Counted from the first letter of the stretch, positions 19,635 to 29,936 are shown. The stretch: DNA of 62,787 nt from Bacteroidota bacterium (GCA_030684645.1 JAUXUF010000083.1:1-62787), one strand, 5' to 3'. Notes: generated from the sequence alone by a model not told the origin. Numbers and translations are program-made.

Positions 19635-22061
19635 ATGAAAAAGAAAACACCAATATCTTCAGCAAAAACAAAAACATCAATCCGAAAAAAGTCAAGCTCA
19701 CCGAAAAGTTTAAAACGTAAAATTTTTATGTTTTTCGTAAAAGCTGGTGTAGCGTTAATTTTGCTTGCATTTTTGCTTTTCCTGATTGTATATGTTGGTT
19801 TTACAGGACCTGTTCCTTCAACCGAAGAATTGCAGAAGATAAAAAATCCGGTATCAACCGAAGTTTATGCCAATGACGGCCGGTTGCTCGGGAGATATTA
19901 CATCGAAAACAGAAGTAATGTTAGTTTTGACCAAATATCGCCTAATGTTGTCAATGCCTTGGTTGCTACCGAGGATTCGCGGTTTTACCATCATCGCGGA
20001 ATCGATGAGATTGCTTTGTTGCGGGTATTTTTTAAATCAGTGCTGTTACAAGACCATAGTGCCGGTGGTGGCAGTACATTGAGTCAGCAGATTGCCAAAA
20101 ATCTATATCCACGTAAATCTTTTGGTCCTTTAAGCATGCCGGTAAACAAGCTTCGGGAGTCAATAATCGCCTACCGGCTTGAGAAACTTTATACCAAGGA
20201 CGAAATTCTGGCGCTTTACCTGAACACCGTTCCGTTTGCCGAAAACACCTTTGGAATTGGTATTGCTTCTGAACGATTTTTCAGTAAACAACCTTCAAAA
20301 CTTAATGTGCAGGAAGCAGCAACCATTATCGGTATGTTGAAAGCAAACAACAGTTACAATCCGAGAAAAAATCCTGAACGTTCATTGGAAAGGCGCAATG
20401 TGGTTATTGATCAGATGCTTAAATACGGCTACCTGTCGGAAGGAGAGGCAAAAATGTATAAGGCGGAACCCTTGAATCTGACATACAATCTGATTACTTA
20501 CAACGAAGGTCCGGCTCCGTATCTGATGGAGAAACTTCGGCCATTCCTGCAAAGTTGGTGTGACGATCATCTGAAAGAAGATCAAACTATTTATAATTTG
20601 TTTACTGACGGTTTAAAGGTTCAAACCACCATCGATTTTGACATGCAACTGGCTGCTGAAAATGCTGTTGCAGACCAAATGAAAAAGCTTCAGACCACAT
20701 TTGATGAGCATTGGAGGAAAAATAAACCATGGGGAAATGATCAGTCGGTTGTTACCCGGGGAATGAAACGCTCCAACCGATACCGGAATTTAAAGAAAAT
20801 TGGTGTTCCTGAAGATCAGATCAGGAAAATATTCAATACGCCAACCTCCGTTTCTTTATTTACATGGAATGGTAAAAAACAGGAAGAAATGACTCCAATG
20901 GATTCCATTCAGTATTATTTAAAAATACTGAATACCGGTTTTATGGCCATGGATCCCAATTCCGGAGAACTGAAAGCCTACATTGGCGGTATCGATTTCC
21001 GTTATTTTCAATATGATCATACCACTTCGAAACGGCAGGTAGGCTCAACCTTTAAGCCGATTGTTTACCTGGGAGCTCTTGAAGCTGGGATATCACCCAG
21101 TACCTATTTCGCAAACGAAAAAAAGATCTATGAAGATTACGATAACTGGTCGCCTGAAAATTCGCACGATGATTATACCGGTTATTATTCGATGGAGGGA
21201 GCATTGGCCAAATCGATCAATACCATCGCAGTTGATGTGCTGATGGCAGCCGGAATTTCGAATGTGGTTGATCTGGCCAAACGAATGGGAATTGAATCAG
21301 ATTTGCCTGAATATCCTTCGCTTGCTTTAGGTACTGCTTCTGTTTCGCTTGAAGAAATGGTTTGTGTATATTCGGAGATTGTAAATGGCGGTCGAAAGGT
21401 CAGCCCCTATTACTTAACATCCATCGAATCCAATGCGGGTGCAGTTCTTGAAGAGTTTCGGAATATTCAACCTGATGAACAGGTTGCCCAGACTGAAAAT
21501 TGCCGGATCATTACTCAGATGCTGAAATCGGTTGTGAACGAGGGGACCGGAAGTGCCATCCGCTCGGTTTGGGGTATTGATTCTGAATTTGCGGGTAAAA
21601 CGGGAACAACACAAGATCAGGCTGATGGGTGGTTTATTGGAATGACTCCAACGCTGGTTGCCGGGGCATGGGTTGGAGGTGAAGACCCTTCCATTCATTT
21701 TCGGACGCTTGGAGAAGGAGCCGGCGGCCATACTGCCTTGCCTATTGTTGGTCAGTTTTACAGTCAGATTTTGCATCAAAGCAAGTTCCAGAATATGAGG
21801 TTTAGTACCTTTGAATTACCTTCTGAAGAAAGTTTGGCCATGATGGACATTCCTCCTTACCGCGAGATCATTGAGGTTGGCCTGAGAGGATTTTTAAAGG
21901 ATATCTTTGGAAAGAAAGAAATCCAGAGGGAATCTGACTTGAAAATGCAGGGAAAATCAACCGTTGAACAAGCAAAAGATGAAACAAAACCTGCTGCTGA
22001 ATCAGAAAAAAAACCATTCTGGCAGAGCATGAAAGATATTTTTAAGAAGAAGGGTAAATAA
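19635..22061 (+). CDS. Class A penicillin-binding protein (PBP1A-like)
   Basis: Bifunctional peptidoglycan synthase: GT51 glycosyltransferase plus transpeptidase, anchored in the inner membrane. I use the ATG at 19635 (808 residues), giving a lysine-rich cytoplasmic leader then one membrane helix (about 33-55). The GT51 domain has catalytic Glu113 in 'EDSRFYHHRGID' and 'GGSTLSQQIAKNL'. The transpeptidase has Ser471 in 'GSTFKP', 'KSINT' and Lys655 in 'GKTGTTQDQADGW'. The C-terminal tail after about residue 740 is lysine/glutamate-rich. An in-frame upstream start at 19596 is less likely. The CLC gene follows 14 bases later, so they are probably co-transcribed. Confidence 0.95.
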   Translation: MKKKTPISSAKTKTSIRKKSSSPKSLKRKIFMFFVKAGVALILLAFLLFLIVYVGFTGPVPSTEELQKIKNPVSTEVYANDGRLLGRYYIENRSNVSFDQISPNVVNALVATEDSRFYHHRGIDEIALLRVFFKSVLLQDHSAGGGSTLSQQIAKNLYPRKSFGPLSMPVNKLRESIIAYRLEKLYTKDEILALYLNTVPFAENTFGIGIASERFFSKQPSKLNVQEAATIIGMLKANNSYNPRKNPERSLERRNVVIDQMLKYGYLSEGEAKMYKAEPLNLTYNLITYNEGPAPYLMEKLRPFLQSWCDDHLKEDQTIYNLFTDGLKVQTTIDFDMQLAAENAVADQMKKLQTTFDEHWRKNKPWGNDQSVVTRGMKRSNRYRNLKKIGVPEDQIRKIFNTPTSVSLFTWNGKKQEEMTPMDSIQYYLKILNTGFMAMDPNSGELKAYIGGIDFRYFQYDHTTSKRQVGSTFKPIVYLGALEAGISPSTYFANEKKIYEDYDNWSPENSHDDYTGYYSMEGALAKSINTIAVDVLMAAGISNVVDLAKRMGIESDLPEYPSLALGTASVSLEEMVCVYSEIVNGGRKVSPYYLTSIESNAGAVLEEFRNIQPDEQVAQTENCRIITQMLKSVVNEGTGSAIRSVWGIDSEFAGKTGTTQDQADGWFIGMTPTLVAGAWVGGEDPSIHFRTLGEGAGGHTALPIVGQFYSQILHQSKFQNMRFSTFELPSEESLAMMDIPPYREIIEVGLRGFLKDIFGKKEIQRESDLKMQGKSTVEQAKDETKPAAESEKKPFWQSMKDIFKKKGK

Positions 22062-22075
22062 AGACTTATTTGGAA

Positions 22076-23833
22076 ATGAATAAACGACTTGAGAGAATAT
22101 TATCAGGAATCTCGGAAAAGAACCTGATCTACATTCTAAGTTTATTGGTGGGAATCCTCAGCGGGACTGCTGCTTTCATGCTGAAAAACTTCATTCATTC
22201 TGTCAGCCATTTTTTAACCCGGCATTTCAAAGACTCTGACGAAAGTTTCTATTACCTGGCTTATCCGATGATTGGTATCCTGATCAGTATGTTGATCGTG
22301 AAATATCTGATTAAGGACGATATCAGTCATGGAATATCTAAAATCTTATCAGCCCTATCCCGAAAAGGCAGTCATATTAAAGCGCACAACATGTTCTCTT
22401 CTATGATTACCAGCGGTTTCACCATTGGTTTCGGAGGATCGGTTGGAGCCGAAGCACCAATTGTTTACACCGGTTCAGCCATCGGGGCGAATATAGCCAA
22501 AGTCTTCAAACTGAATCAAAATCAGGTTCGCCTGCTTATCGGATGCGGAGCTACCGGTGCAATTGCCGGAATTTTCAAAGCTCCAATGGCCGGAGTCATG
22601 TTTACGCTGGAAGTACTGATGCTCGATTTGACCATGTCTTCCTTAATTCCACTTTTAATTTCCGGAATTACCGCGGCAACACTGGCTCACTTTTTTATGG
22701 GTAATCAGGTACTGTTTCATTTTTCTCTACAGAATCAGTTCGATTATGACAATCTGGTATATTATATTTTACTGGGAATATTTGCCGGAATTATCTCCTT
22801 ATACTTTACCCGCACAGGGATGTTTGTTGAAAACCGAATCAACCGAATTGACAACAGATATAAAAAGCTTATCCTGGGTGGAATCTCTATGGGTGTAATG
22901 GTATTTATCTTTCCATCGTTATGGGGCGAAGGCTATGAATCAATCAATAAGATTTTTAATGGCGAAGGTGCAGATTTGCTGAACAACTCGATTTTTTTCG
23001 GTCTAAAAACTGAACCCCAGTATTTGCTCGTTATCCTTGGATTAATCCTGTTTTTTAAAGTGGTTGCAATGTCTATCACAACAGCAAGTGGGGGAGTAGG
23101 CGGAATCTTTGCTCCTACCTTGTTTATGGGAGCCACTGGAGGTTATATCTTAGCGCTTTTCCTGAATACTTTTTTTGGACTGCATCTGTCGTATGCCAAC
23201 TTCGCATTAACGGGAATGGGGGCATTAATGGCTGGCGTAATGCACGCACCTTTACTTGGCATTTTCTTAATTGCCGAAATAACAGGTGGATATCAATTGT
23301 TGGTTCCTCTGATTATCTCAGCTACTGTAGCTTATGTGACTATTACCCGATTCGAACCACATTCCATTTATTCCAAACGATTGGCTGAGGTAGGTGAATT
23401 GGTTACCCACCACAAGGACAGGGCTGCCATGCATTTTATGGAAGTTCAGGAATTGATTGAAACAGATTTTACCATTTTATCGCCTGACCTGACCCTGGGG
23501 CAAATGACTTATTTTATTGCCCGCTCCAAGCGCGATTTATTTCCGGTAGTAGATGAAAAAGGTGTGATGAAGGGTATGATTAAAATGAATGATATCCGGA
23601 ATATGATGTTTGAGCAGGATTTATATGAAAAAATAAAGGTTCGTGATCTGATGTATATGCCTGAATTTTTCATTTCTCCACATGATCCGATGGATGTCGT
23701 TGTTGAAAAATTCCGGACCTGTAAGCGGTTCAACCTGGCAGTCCTCGATCAAGGAAAATACGTTGGATTTATTTCCAGAGCCAGGGTATTTTCAGTTTAT
23801 CGCGATACTATGGCCGACCTTTCATACGATTAA
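22076..23833 (+). CDS. CLC-type chloride channel/antiporter with CBS domains
   Basis: 585-residue inner-membrane CLC protein followed by a cytosolic CBS pair. The gating motif reads 'GGSVGAEAPIV' instead of the GREGP of E. coli ClcA, keeping the external-gate glutamate; the second anion-binding motif 'GGIFAPTLFMGA' is conserved, and the first (GSGIP) region reads 'SHGISKIL'. About ten or more membrane helices lie between residues 15 and 430; two CBS repeats occupy about 455-580 ('TFFIARSKRDLFPVVDEKG'-like and 'RTCKRFNLAVLDQGKYVG'). ATG at 22076 is chosen over a TTG two codons earlier. Ion selectivity and whether it is channel or H+ exchanger cannot be read from sequence. Confidence 0.93.
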   Translation: MNKRLERILSGISEKNLIYILSLLVGILSGTAAFMLKNFIHSVSHFLTRHFKDSDESFYYLAYPMIGILISMLIVKYLIKDDISHGISKILSALSRKGSHIKAHNMFSSMITSGFTIGFGGSVGAEAPIVYTGSAIGANIAKVFKLNQNQVRLLIGCGATGAIAGIFKAPMAGVMFTLEVLMLDLTMSSLIPLLISGITAATLAHFFMGNQVLFHFSLQNQFDYDNLVYYILLGIFAGIISLYFTRTGMFVENRINRIDNRYKKLILGGISMGVMVFIFPSLWGEGYESINKIFNGEGADLLNNSIFFGLKTEPQYLLVILGLILFFKVVAMSITTASGGVGGIFAPTLFMGATGGYILALFLNTFFGLHLSYANFALTGMGALMAGVMHAPLLGIFLIAEITGGYQLLVPLIISATVAYVTITRFEPHSIYSKRLAEVGELVTHHKDRAAMHFMEVQELIETDFTILSPDLTLGQMTYFIARSKRDLFPVVDEKGVMKGMIKMNDIRNMMFEQDLYEKIKVRDLMYMPEFFISPHDPMDVVVEKFRTCKRFNLAVLDQGKYVGFISRARVFSVYRDTMADLSYD

Positions 23834-23953
23834 GAGCAAGTACAGTTTCCTGGCATTCCTTGTTGATAGTTGATTGTAGCGATGATGTTTTGCTTTGTAA
23901 CAACATGACCGCAAAGGAAATAAGTTACTTGATCAAACCTGCACTACAACCAA

Positions 23954-24340
23954 TCATTTAATTATTCGGTAATGTGCCAGATAAACTCCTGAAAAAATAA
24001 GAGTAAAGATGGCATTGGTAACCGAAAATGCGTTGGAACCCAACCAGACTACAGGGAGAAATAATACCATCGTTTGAGCTGCCAGGTAAAAGTAAAGACC
24101 GGATCTACGCATCCGGTAAAGTTTAATAGCGCCAGCCAGTGAGACGCTGAATGAGGCCATGAGTATAGCAAAATAGATCGGGCTAAGCTTTTCGGTTGAA
24201 GTAAGGTTGGTAACCGATCTTATTTTTTCAGTCACAATTTTGAAAAAAACGGTTGAAAAGAACATACTAATAAAACCTATGCTACTGCCAATAATACTGA
24301 AAACGCATGCTGCCTCATAAATAATTGATTTTTTTCTCAT
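23954..24340 (-). CDS. Hypothetical four-helix membrane protein
   Basis: 128 residues with four predicted membrane segments (about 10-32, 50-70, 80-97, 103-123) and short basic loops ('RMRRSG'). No family recognised. It is on the opposite strand between the CLC gene and glyA, as a single gene with no obvious partner. The composition and start 'MRKKSIIYEAAC' look like a real small integral membrane protein. Confidence 0.6.
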   Translation of the reverse strand: MRKKSIIYEAACVFSIIGSSIGFISMFFSTVFFKIVTEKIRSVTNLTSTEKLSPIYFAILMASFSVSLAGAIKLYRMRRSGLYFYLAAQTMVLFLPVVWLGSNAFSVTNAIFTLIFSGVYLAHYRIIK

Positions 24341-24454
24341 CTTACCGAATATTAATTGTTCAAAAATACCTCAATTTTTGAATAACTTCATTTCTAAGGC
24401 ATCCTGTTTTTATTATACCTTTACACCCTCAATTTTAACCAATATTTTACCGTA

Positions 24455-25735
24455 ATGGAAAGAGATACTAAAGTATTTGAGATCATTGAAAAAGAACGTC
24501 AGCGACAGGTTAGCGGAATCGAATTGATCGCTTCTGAAAATTTTGTCAGCGAACAGGTTCTGGAAGCAATGGGTTCAGTGATGACCAATAAGTATGCAGA
24601 AGGATATCCAGGACACCGATATTACGGTGGCTGCCAGTTTGTTGATATGACCGAACAACTGGCCATTGACCGTATTAAAGAATTGTTTGGAGCCGTTTAT
24701 GCCAATGTTCAGCCACATTCAGGCGCTCAGGCCAATGCTGCAGTCCTGGCCGTTATTTTGAATCCAGGCGATACATTTCTAGGTTTGGATTTGGCTCACG
24801 GGGGGCATCTTTCACATGGTTCTCCTGTTAATTCTTCCGGCGTATTATATCATCCGACAGCTTATCATGTCATTGAAGAATCAGGCCTCGTCGATTATGA
24901 TGAAATGGAAGCCTTGGCCCTTGAACACAAACCCAAACTGATTATCGGAGGCGCTTCTGCTTATTCGCGGGAGTGGGATTATGCCAGAATGCGCGCTATC
25001 GCCGACCAGATTGGCGCTTTGCTGATGATTGACATGGCGCATCCTGCCGGTCTGATTGCTGCCGGTTTGTTGGATAACCCGGTAAAATATGCACACATTG
25101 TAACTTCGACAACACATAAAACTTTGCGTGGTCCTCGTGGCGGAATTATCCTGATGGGTGAAGATTTTGAAAATCCGTTTGGATTCAAAACGCCTAAAGG
25201 GGTGACCAAAATGATGTCGCAGGTACTCGACTTCTCAGTATTCCCCGGACAGCAAGGCGGACCTTTGGAACATGTGATTGCCTCGAAAGCTGTTGCATTT
25301 GCCGAAGCGCTCGATCCGTCATACAAAGTCTATCAGGCACAGGTAAAAAAGAATGCTTCGGTGATGGCCGATGCTTTTATGGCTAAAGGTTATAAAGTGA
25401 TTTCAGGTGGAACCGACAATCACTCGATGTTAATTGATCTACGTACCAAATTCCCTGATATTACAGGCAAACAAGCCGAAAATGCGCTGGTTCGTGCCGA
25501 CATTACCATCAATAAAAACATGGTTCCGTTCGACAGCCGTTCACCGTTTACCACTTCCGGATTACGTGTTGGAACACCAGCCATTACTACCCGTGGTCTG
25601 AAAGAAGATTTGATGCCGGTAATCGTTGATCTGATCGATGAAGTAATCAGCAATTTAGACAATGAAGAGGTCATTCTGTCGGTTCGCAAACGGGTGAATA
25701 CGATGATGAAAGATCTTCCTCTTTTTGCCTGGTAG
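24455..25735 (+). CDS. glyA: Serine hydroxymethyltransferase
   Basis: PLP enzyme interconverting serine plus tetrahydrofolate with glycine plus 5,10-methylene-THF. The 426-residue protein has '[11 protein letters not shown]', '[16 protein letters not shown]', '[11 protein letters not shown]', 'DMAHPAGL' and the PLP lysine Lys222 in '[14 protein letters not shown]'. A TACCTTTA sequence (near match to the -7 box) lies about 45 bases before the ATG. A strong terminator follows. Single-gene unit. Confidence 0.98.
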   Translation: MERDTKVFEIIEKERQRQVSGIELIASENFVSEQVLEAMGSVMTNKYAEGYPGHRYYGGCQFVDMTEQLAIDRIKELFGAVYANVQPHSGAQANAAVLAVILNPGDTFLGLDLAHGGHLSHGSPVNSSGVLYHPTAYHVIEESGLVDYDEMEALALEHKPKLIIGGASAYSREWDYARMRAIADQIGALLMIDMAHPAGLIAAGLLDNPVKYAHIVTSTTHKTLRGPRGGIILMGEDFENPFGFKTPKGVTKMMSQVLDFSVFPGQQGGPLEHVIASKAVAFAEALDPSYKVYQAQVKKNASVMADAFMAKGYKVISGGTDNHSMLIDLRTKFPDITGKQAENALVRADITINKNMVPFDSRSPFTTSGLRVGTPAITTRGLKEDLMPVIVDLIDEVISNLDNEEVILSVRKRVNTMMKDLPLFAW

Positions 25736-25765
25736 TTTTTCAAGGCAATAATATAAAGGTTGAAT

Positions 25766-25807
25766 AAAAATCCGGAAGAAACCACTGAGTGGCTCTTCCG
25801 GATTTTT
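25766..25807. terminator. Strong rho-independent terminator after glyA
   Basis: A perfect 14-bp outer stem (25766-25779 with 25794-25807) containing ATCCGGAAGA and its complement, with a further inner ACCACT/AGTGG pairing and flanking A5/T6 tracts; functions in either direction. Confidence 0.93.
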
Positions 25808-25929
25808 TCATAAGGGTTTTATTTCAGTTCAACGTCTTTTTCTCAAACTGGGATTAGCGTGAAAGATATCCTTATCCGAAATCAGAGTTTCAGTGAGACG
25901 TATAACCTATCAAAAGTCAGAGTCTGTTT

Positions 25930-26175
25930 TCAGAGACCTGGACTGTTGTACTCATCTTTTAAAATCTGATCCCGTGCACGGCTTCTGAACCTCCTGCTGT
26001 TTGATCCACTCAGGCTTGAATAGGAAGTAATTGCAACATACAGCAAAACAATTGAAATTAAAATAATTCCTAAATTTCGTAGTGGACTGAACAACATTAT
26101 AAATAATATAATGCCAATAATCAAAAGCCATATTCCGGGAAAGTAACGATTGTTTTTTAGGTTTTGAATTTTCAT
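25930..26175 (-). CDS. Small two-helix membrane protein with perfect Shine-Dalgarno
   Basis: 81 residues: a short basic start, two membrane helices (about 13-30 and 34-51) and a charged, arginine-rich cytosolic tail ('RRFRSRARDQILKDEY'). No family recognised. An overlapping frame from a GTG at 26182 is a shadow. The start at 26175 is fixed by an exact AAAGGAGGTGA six bases upstream, which is exceptional here since most genes in the window have no Shine-Dalgarno. This suggests efficient, initiation-controlled translation or acquisition from elsewhere. It lies in the gap between convergent glyA and the acyl-CoA carboxylase operon. Confidence 0.65.
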   Translation of the reverse strand: MKIQNLKNNRYFPGIWLLIIGIILFIMLFSPLRNLGIILISIVLLYVAITSYSSLSGSNSRRFRSRARDQILKDEYNSPGL

Positions 26176-26178
26176 GGC

Positions 26179-26189
26179 TCACCTCCTTT
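26179..26189 (-). promoter_or_regulatory. Perfect Shine-Dalgarno sequence
   Basis: The reverse strand reads AAAGGAGGTGA, complementary to the full anti-Shine-Dalgarno of 16S rRNA, with the GGAGG core six bases from the ATG at 26175. Bacteroidota genes usually lack such sites. Confidence 0.8.
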
Positions 26190-26249
26190 AGTTATAAGTT
26201 CGATTACTTCTACGAAAGCAGGAGAAGCTATGTTCCATCCATAAACAAA

Positions 26250-26292
26250 CAAGGCAAAAGCTAAAGTATTGACACTTTAATCTCTTGCCTTG
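26250..26292. terminator. Possible terminator after the carboxylase operon
   Basis: Perfect 8-bp outer stem CAAGGCAA (26250-26257) with TTGCCTTG (26285-26292) plus an inner AAAGT/ACTTT pairing; 19 bases past the carboxyltransferase stop. There is no long T tract on the reverse strand, so efficiency is uncertain. Confidence 0.5.
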
Positions 26293-26311
26293 ATGTTCTT
26301 TAACCTTGAAA

Positions 26312-27847
26312 TTAAAGCGGAATATTGCCGTGTTTGCGCGGTAAATTTGATTTCCGTTTGTTGTGGGTCATATTCAAAGCCTGTATGATTTTATACCGGG
26401 TATCCTGAGGCAGAATAATTTCGTCAATGTATCCAAGTGCGGCTGCCCGGTATGGATTTGCAAATTTCTCGCGGTAATCCTCTACTGCAGCAGTTCTTTC
26501 TTCATCAGTCAGTTTGCCACGGTACAAAATGTTGATAGCGCCATCCGGGCCCATTACTGCAATTTCGGCGGTCGGATAGGCCAGGTTAACGTCTGCGCCA
26601 ATGTGTTTGCTGGCCATCACATCATATGCGCCACCGTATGCTTTACGTGTAATCAGTGTAATTTTAGGAACGGTTGCTTCGGCAAAAGCATACAACAATT
26701 TGGCGCCATGTTTAATGATCCCGCCAAATTCCTGACCAGTACCCGGTAAAAATCCAGGCACATCGACCAACGTAACCAATGGAATATTGAATGCGTCGCA
26801 GAAACGGACAAACCGGGCTGCTTTCACCGACGAATTAATGTCGAGAACACCTGCCAGGTAAGCAGGCTGATTCGCCACAATTCCTATTGGCCTACCACCC
26901 ATTCGGGCAAATCCAATTACAATGTTGGGTGCATAATGTGGTTGAACTTCCAGAAAATGTTCTTCGTCAATTATCTTGTTGATGATGTCTTTGATATCAT
27001 ACGGCTTGTTGGGATCAACCGGAACGACTTGATTCAACGAACTATCTGCCCGGTCTTCAGGATCGGTACAGATAGTTAAGGGCGGTTCTTCCATGTTGTT
27101 CGACGGAATGAAACTAATCAGTTCCCTGACCATCATTAGTGTTTGCTCTTCGTCGCTGCCGGTAAAATGGGCAACTCCGCTTTTTGATGCATGAGTGATT
27201 GCTCCGCCAAGTTCTTCTTTCGTGACATCTTCGTGGGTAACTGTACGGATTACTTCCGGACCTGTTACAAACATGTGACTGGTTTTTTCGACCATGAATA
27301 TAAAATCGGTCAGGGCAGGAGAATAAACAGCCCCTCCGGCACATGGGCCCAGAATGGCGCTGATCTGCGGAATTACTCCGGAAGAAAGTACGTTGTTGTA
27401 GAAAATATCAGCATAACCAGCCAAACTTTCAACGCCTTCCTGGATGCGGGCGCCACCTGAATCGTTCAGCCCAATGAGGGGGGCTCCCATTTTTACTGCC
27501 AAATCCTGAATTTTAAGGATTTTATCAGCATTGGAACGGCTCAGCGTGCCTCCAAAAACAGTAAAATCCTGGGCAAAAACATAAACCAGCCGACCATCAA
27601 TTTTTCCATATCCCGAAACCAATCCGTCTCCCGGGATTTTTTGTTTATCGATTCCGAAGTCGGTGGCCCTGTGAGTCACCAATTTGTCGATTTCATTAAA
27701 AGTTCCCGGATCGAGTAACATAGCAATCCGTTCGCGCGCTGTCTTTTTCCCTGAATGGTGTTGTTTTTCAACCCGTTGGGCTCCACCACCAGCTTCAGCT
27801 TCTTGGTTTATTTTTTCAAACTGATCAAATTTGGCTTGTAAATTCAT
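26312..27847 (-). CDS. pccB: Acyl-CoA carboxylase carboxyltransferase subunit (propionyl-CoA type)
   Basis: Transfers CO2 from carboxybiotin to an acyl-CoA. The 511-residue protein carries both crotonase-like halves: '[16 protein letters not shown]' (N half), '[12 protein letters not shown]', and in the C half '[17 protein letters not shown]', '[15 protein letters not shown]'. Asp409 in GGAYDVM corresponds to the residue that in actinobacterial PccB favours propionyl-CoA over acetyl-CoA. The C-terminus 'RKHGNIPL' is the family ending. It is the last gene of an operon with its own biotin carboxylase and biotin carrier, so ATP-dependent carboxylation of propionyl-CoA to methylmalonyl-CoA is most likely; a decarboxylase role (MmdA) is less likely because no sodium-pump subunits are present here. 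Confidence 0.92.
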   Translation of the reverse strand: MNLQAKFDQFEKINQEAEAGGGAQRVEKQHHSGKKTARERIAMLLDPGTFNEIDKLVTHRATDFGIDKQKIPGDGLVSGYGKIDGRLVYVFAQDFTVFGGTLSRSNADKILKIQDLAVKMGAPLIGLNDSGGARIQEGVESLAGYADIFYNNVLSSGVIPQISAILGPCAGGAVYSPALTDFIFMVEKTSHMFVTGPEVIRTVTHEDVTKEELGGAITHASKSGVAHFTGSDEEQTLMMVRELISFIPSNNMEEPPLTICTDPEDRADSSLNQVVPVDPNKPYDIKDIINKIIDEEHFLEVQPHYAPNIVIGFARMGGRPIGIVANQPAYLAGVLDINSSVKAARFVRFCDAFNIPLVTLVDVPGFLPGTGQEFGGIIKHGAKLLYAFAEATVPKITLITRKAYGGAYDVMASKHIGADVNLAYPTAEIAVMGPDGAINILYRGKLTDEERTAAVEDYREKFANPYRAAALGYIDEIILPQDTRYKIIQALNMTHNKRKSNLPRKHGNIPL

Positions 27848-27858
27848 TTATATCTAAT

Positions 27859-28368
27859 TTATTCGATTTCTATTAATACCTGATTTGCATCGACCGTACT
27901 TCCTTCACTAACATGAATTTTGACAATCTTTCCATCGATGGGCGATTTGTATTCACTTTCCATTTTCATGGCAGAGATGGTAATTAAGGTATCACCTTTT
28001 TTAACTTCATCATTCAGTTTAACCGGAATTTTCACCACCTTACCTGGCATGGGTGAAATGATGGAGTTTTCAGAAGCCATTTGTGTCGCTGTTGACCGGT
28101 TCCTGCGATACCTTGATTCGGCATCGATCACTTCAACATTGTATGAATCGTAAAGGGTATAGGCCGTATAATGTTTTAATTTCGATTGAGGGACCAATTC
28201 AATGTTATATGACCGGCCATTTTCAAGAATCGAAAATATACCTTCGTCGTTGTGCATTAAATCAACCTGATAAATCCGGTCATCTACCTTGATTTCCAGC
28301 AGGTTTTCGAATTGTTTGATAATCTCAACTGACGCGATCCGTTTATCCAGTTTAATTTCTATAGACAT
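27859..28368 (-). CDS. Biotin carboxyl carrier protein
   Basis: 169 residues. The C-terminal biotinyl domain (about 98-169) has 'ISPMPGKVVKIPVKLNDEV' and the biotinylated lysine in 'ISAMKMESEY', followed by 'SPIDGKIVKIHVSEG'. The N-terminal 95 residues form a separate small beta-rich domain ('NLLEIKVDDRIYQVDL', 'GRSYNIELV') that probably docks it to the carboxylase, as in PCC-type enzymes. It sits 11 bases from each neighbour, between biotin carboxylase and carboxyltransferase, completing a three-subunit acyl-CoA carboxylase. Confidence 0.93.
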   Translation of the reverse strand: MSIEIKLDKRIASVEIIKQFENLLEIKVDDRIYQVDLMHNDEGIFSILENGRSYNIELVPQSKLKHYTAYTLYDSYNVEVIDAESRYRRNRSTATQMASENSIISPMPGKVVKIPVKLNDEVKKGDTLITISAMKMESEYKSPIDGKIVKIHVSEGSTVDANQVLIEIE

Positions 28369-28379
28369 ATTTTGGGGGA

Positions 28380-29894
28380 TTATAAACGTTCAAAATTCTT
28401 TTGATAGGTGTATTTTTTCCAACGGTTTTGGGCAGGGTACATTGCTTTGGAGGTTTTTGCAATGTTCAGCTGGTCCATGTATTCAATGTAGGTTGCAATG
28501 ATGACCATGTCTTCACATTCAGTAGGGCATTTGGATTCAGCATGCAGAAATACCTTGTTTTTTTCAATGAAGTTGGTGTCATAATTTCCGCTCCGGAAGT
28601 CGTCAGAATCCATAATCCTTTCCAGAAACTTGATTGAAGTTTTCACACCTGTAATTTTATATTCGTAGAGCGCTCGTTTCATTCGTTCGATTGCTTCACT
28701 GCGGTTTTCAGCCCAAACAATCAGCTTCGAAATCATTGAATCATAGTAGATCGGAATTTCATATCCTTCATAGACATAACCATCAGTCCTGACACCCAGG
28801 CCGAGAGGTTGAGTGATGTTGTGAATTTTTCCGGGACTTGGCATGAAGTTATTGTCGGTATCCTCGGCATAGATGCGGCATTCGATCGCGTGGCCTGTTT
28901 GTTTCAGTTTTTCCTGACTAATCGTTAGCGGATGACCTTCGGCAATCAGAATCTGTTGTTTGACCAGGTCAATTCCTGTCACACGTTCGGTAATGGGATG
29001 TTCAACCTGAAGACGTGTATTCATTTCCAGAAAATAGAAATTCAAATCGTTGTCAACCAGAAATTCGATGGTTCCGGCTCCTTCATAATTTACTGCCCTG
29101 GCAGCTTCAACAGCATATTTCCCCATTTTTATCCGAAGCTCAGGTGTCATAAGCGGAGAAGGAGTTTCCTCAATCATCTTCTGATGACGACGTTGAACGG
29201 AACATTCGCGTTCGAACAAATGAATCGTATTGCCATGCTGATCGCCCAAAACCTGAAATTCGATGTGGTGAGGCGATGTAATATATTTTTCGATGTAAAC
29301 AGAGTCATTTCCAAATGACGATTTGGCCTCTGACCGGGCTGATCTGACCATTGAAATGATGTCTTTTTCGTCGGTAATCAGGCGCATTCCTTTGCCACCC
29401 CCACCTGCTGAAGCTTTTACCATCACCGGAAGTCCAATTTCCCTGATCGTATCAAGGGCATCTTTTTCGGTTTTCACACTTTCTGTAGTTCCGGGAACAA
29501 CAGGAACACCAGCAGCAATCATGGTTAACCGGGCCTGAATCTTATCGCCCATCTGGTTAATTACTTCTGGAGATGGTCCAATGAATTTGATACCATTCTC
29601 AGCACATTTCCGGGAGAAATTAGCATTCTCCGATAAAAATCCGTAGCCGGGATGAATGGCATCTACTTTCGATTTTTTGGCCACCTCAATTATTTTATCA
29701 GCATTCAGGTAACTTTCGGAGGAGGAGGAGGGCCCGATATGATAAGCCTCATCAGCATAACGGACATGCATGGAGGTACGGTCGGCATCAGAAAATACTG
29801 CCACGGTCGAAATACCCATCTCGCGGCAGCTCCGCATGATACGTATGGCTATTTCGCCACGATTGGCAATAAGGATTTTGTTGATTTTCTTCAT
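28380..29894 (-). CDS. accC: Biotin carboxylase subunit
   Basis: ATP-grasp enzyme that carboxylates biotin using bicarbonate. 504 residues against about 450 for E. coli AccC: the core ('ILIANRGEIAIRIMRSC', 'HPGYGFLSENANF', 'VKASAGGGGKGMRLI', 'FLEMNTRLQVEHPITE') is complete to about residue 450, and the C-terminal extension of about 50 residues ('ESKCPTECEDMVIIATYIEYM') probably contacts the partner carboxyltransferase. First gene of the operon; it could equally be named pccA from context. A TATTTTTG -7 box lies 35 bases upstream. Confidence 0.94.
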   Translation of the reverse strand: MKKINKILIANRGEIAIRIMRSCREMGISTVAVFSDADRTSMHVRYADEAYHIGPSSSSESYLNADKIIEVAKKSKVDAIHPGYGFLSENANFSRKCAENGIKFIGPSPEVINQMGDKIQARLTMIAAGVPVVPGTTESVKTEKDALDTIREIGLPVMVKASAGGGGKGMRLITDEKDIISMVRSARSEAKSSFGNDSVYIEKYITSPHHIEFQVLGDQHGNTIHLFERECSVQRRHQKMIEETPSPLMTPELRIKMGKYAVEAARAVNYEGAGTIEFLVDNDLNFYFLEMNTRLQVEHPITERVTGIDLVKQQILIAEGHPLTISQEKLKQTGHAIECRIYAEDTDNNFMPSPGKIHNITQPLGLGVRTDGYVYEGYEIPIYYDSMISKLIVWAENRSEAIERMKRALYEYKITGVKTSIKFLERIMDSDDFRSGNYDTNFIEKNKVFLHAESKCPTECEDMVIIATYIEYMDQLNIAKTSKAMYPAQNRWKKYTYQKNFERL

Positions 29895-29928
29895 ATCAAA
29901 TTGTTAATTCAAATAGTGAATGAGTAAG

Positions 29929-29936
29929 CAAAAATA
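29929..29936 (-). promoter_or_regulatory. -7 promoter box for the acyl-CoA carboxylase operon
   Basis: Reverse strand TATTTTTG (TAnnTTTG). Divergent from the promoter at 30021-30050. Confidence 0.45.

Noticed and set aside
25952-26182. GTG-initiated overlapping frame of 76 codons
   Set aside because: Its product is not a membrane or recognisable protein, while the other frame has two clean helices and the perfect Shine-Dalgarno spacing.
26312-29894. Sodium-pumping methylmalonyl-CoA decarboxylase
   Set aside because: A full ATP-dependent biotin carboxylase is present and no membrane beta/gamma decarboxylase subunits are encoded here.
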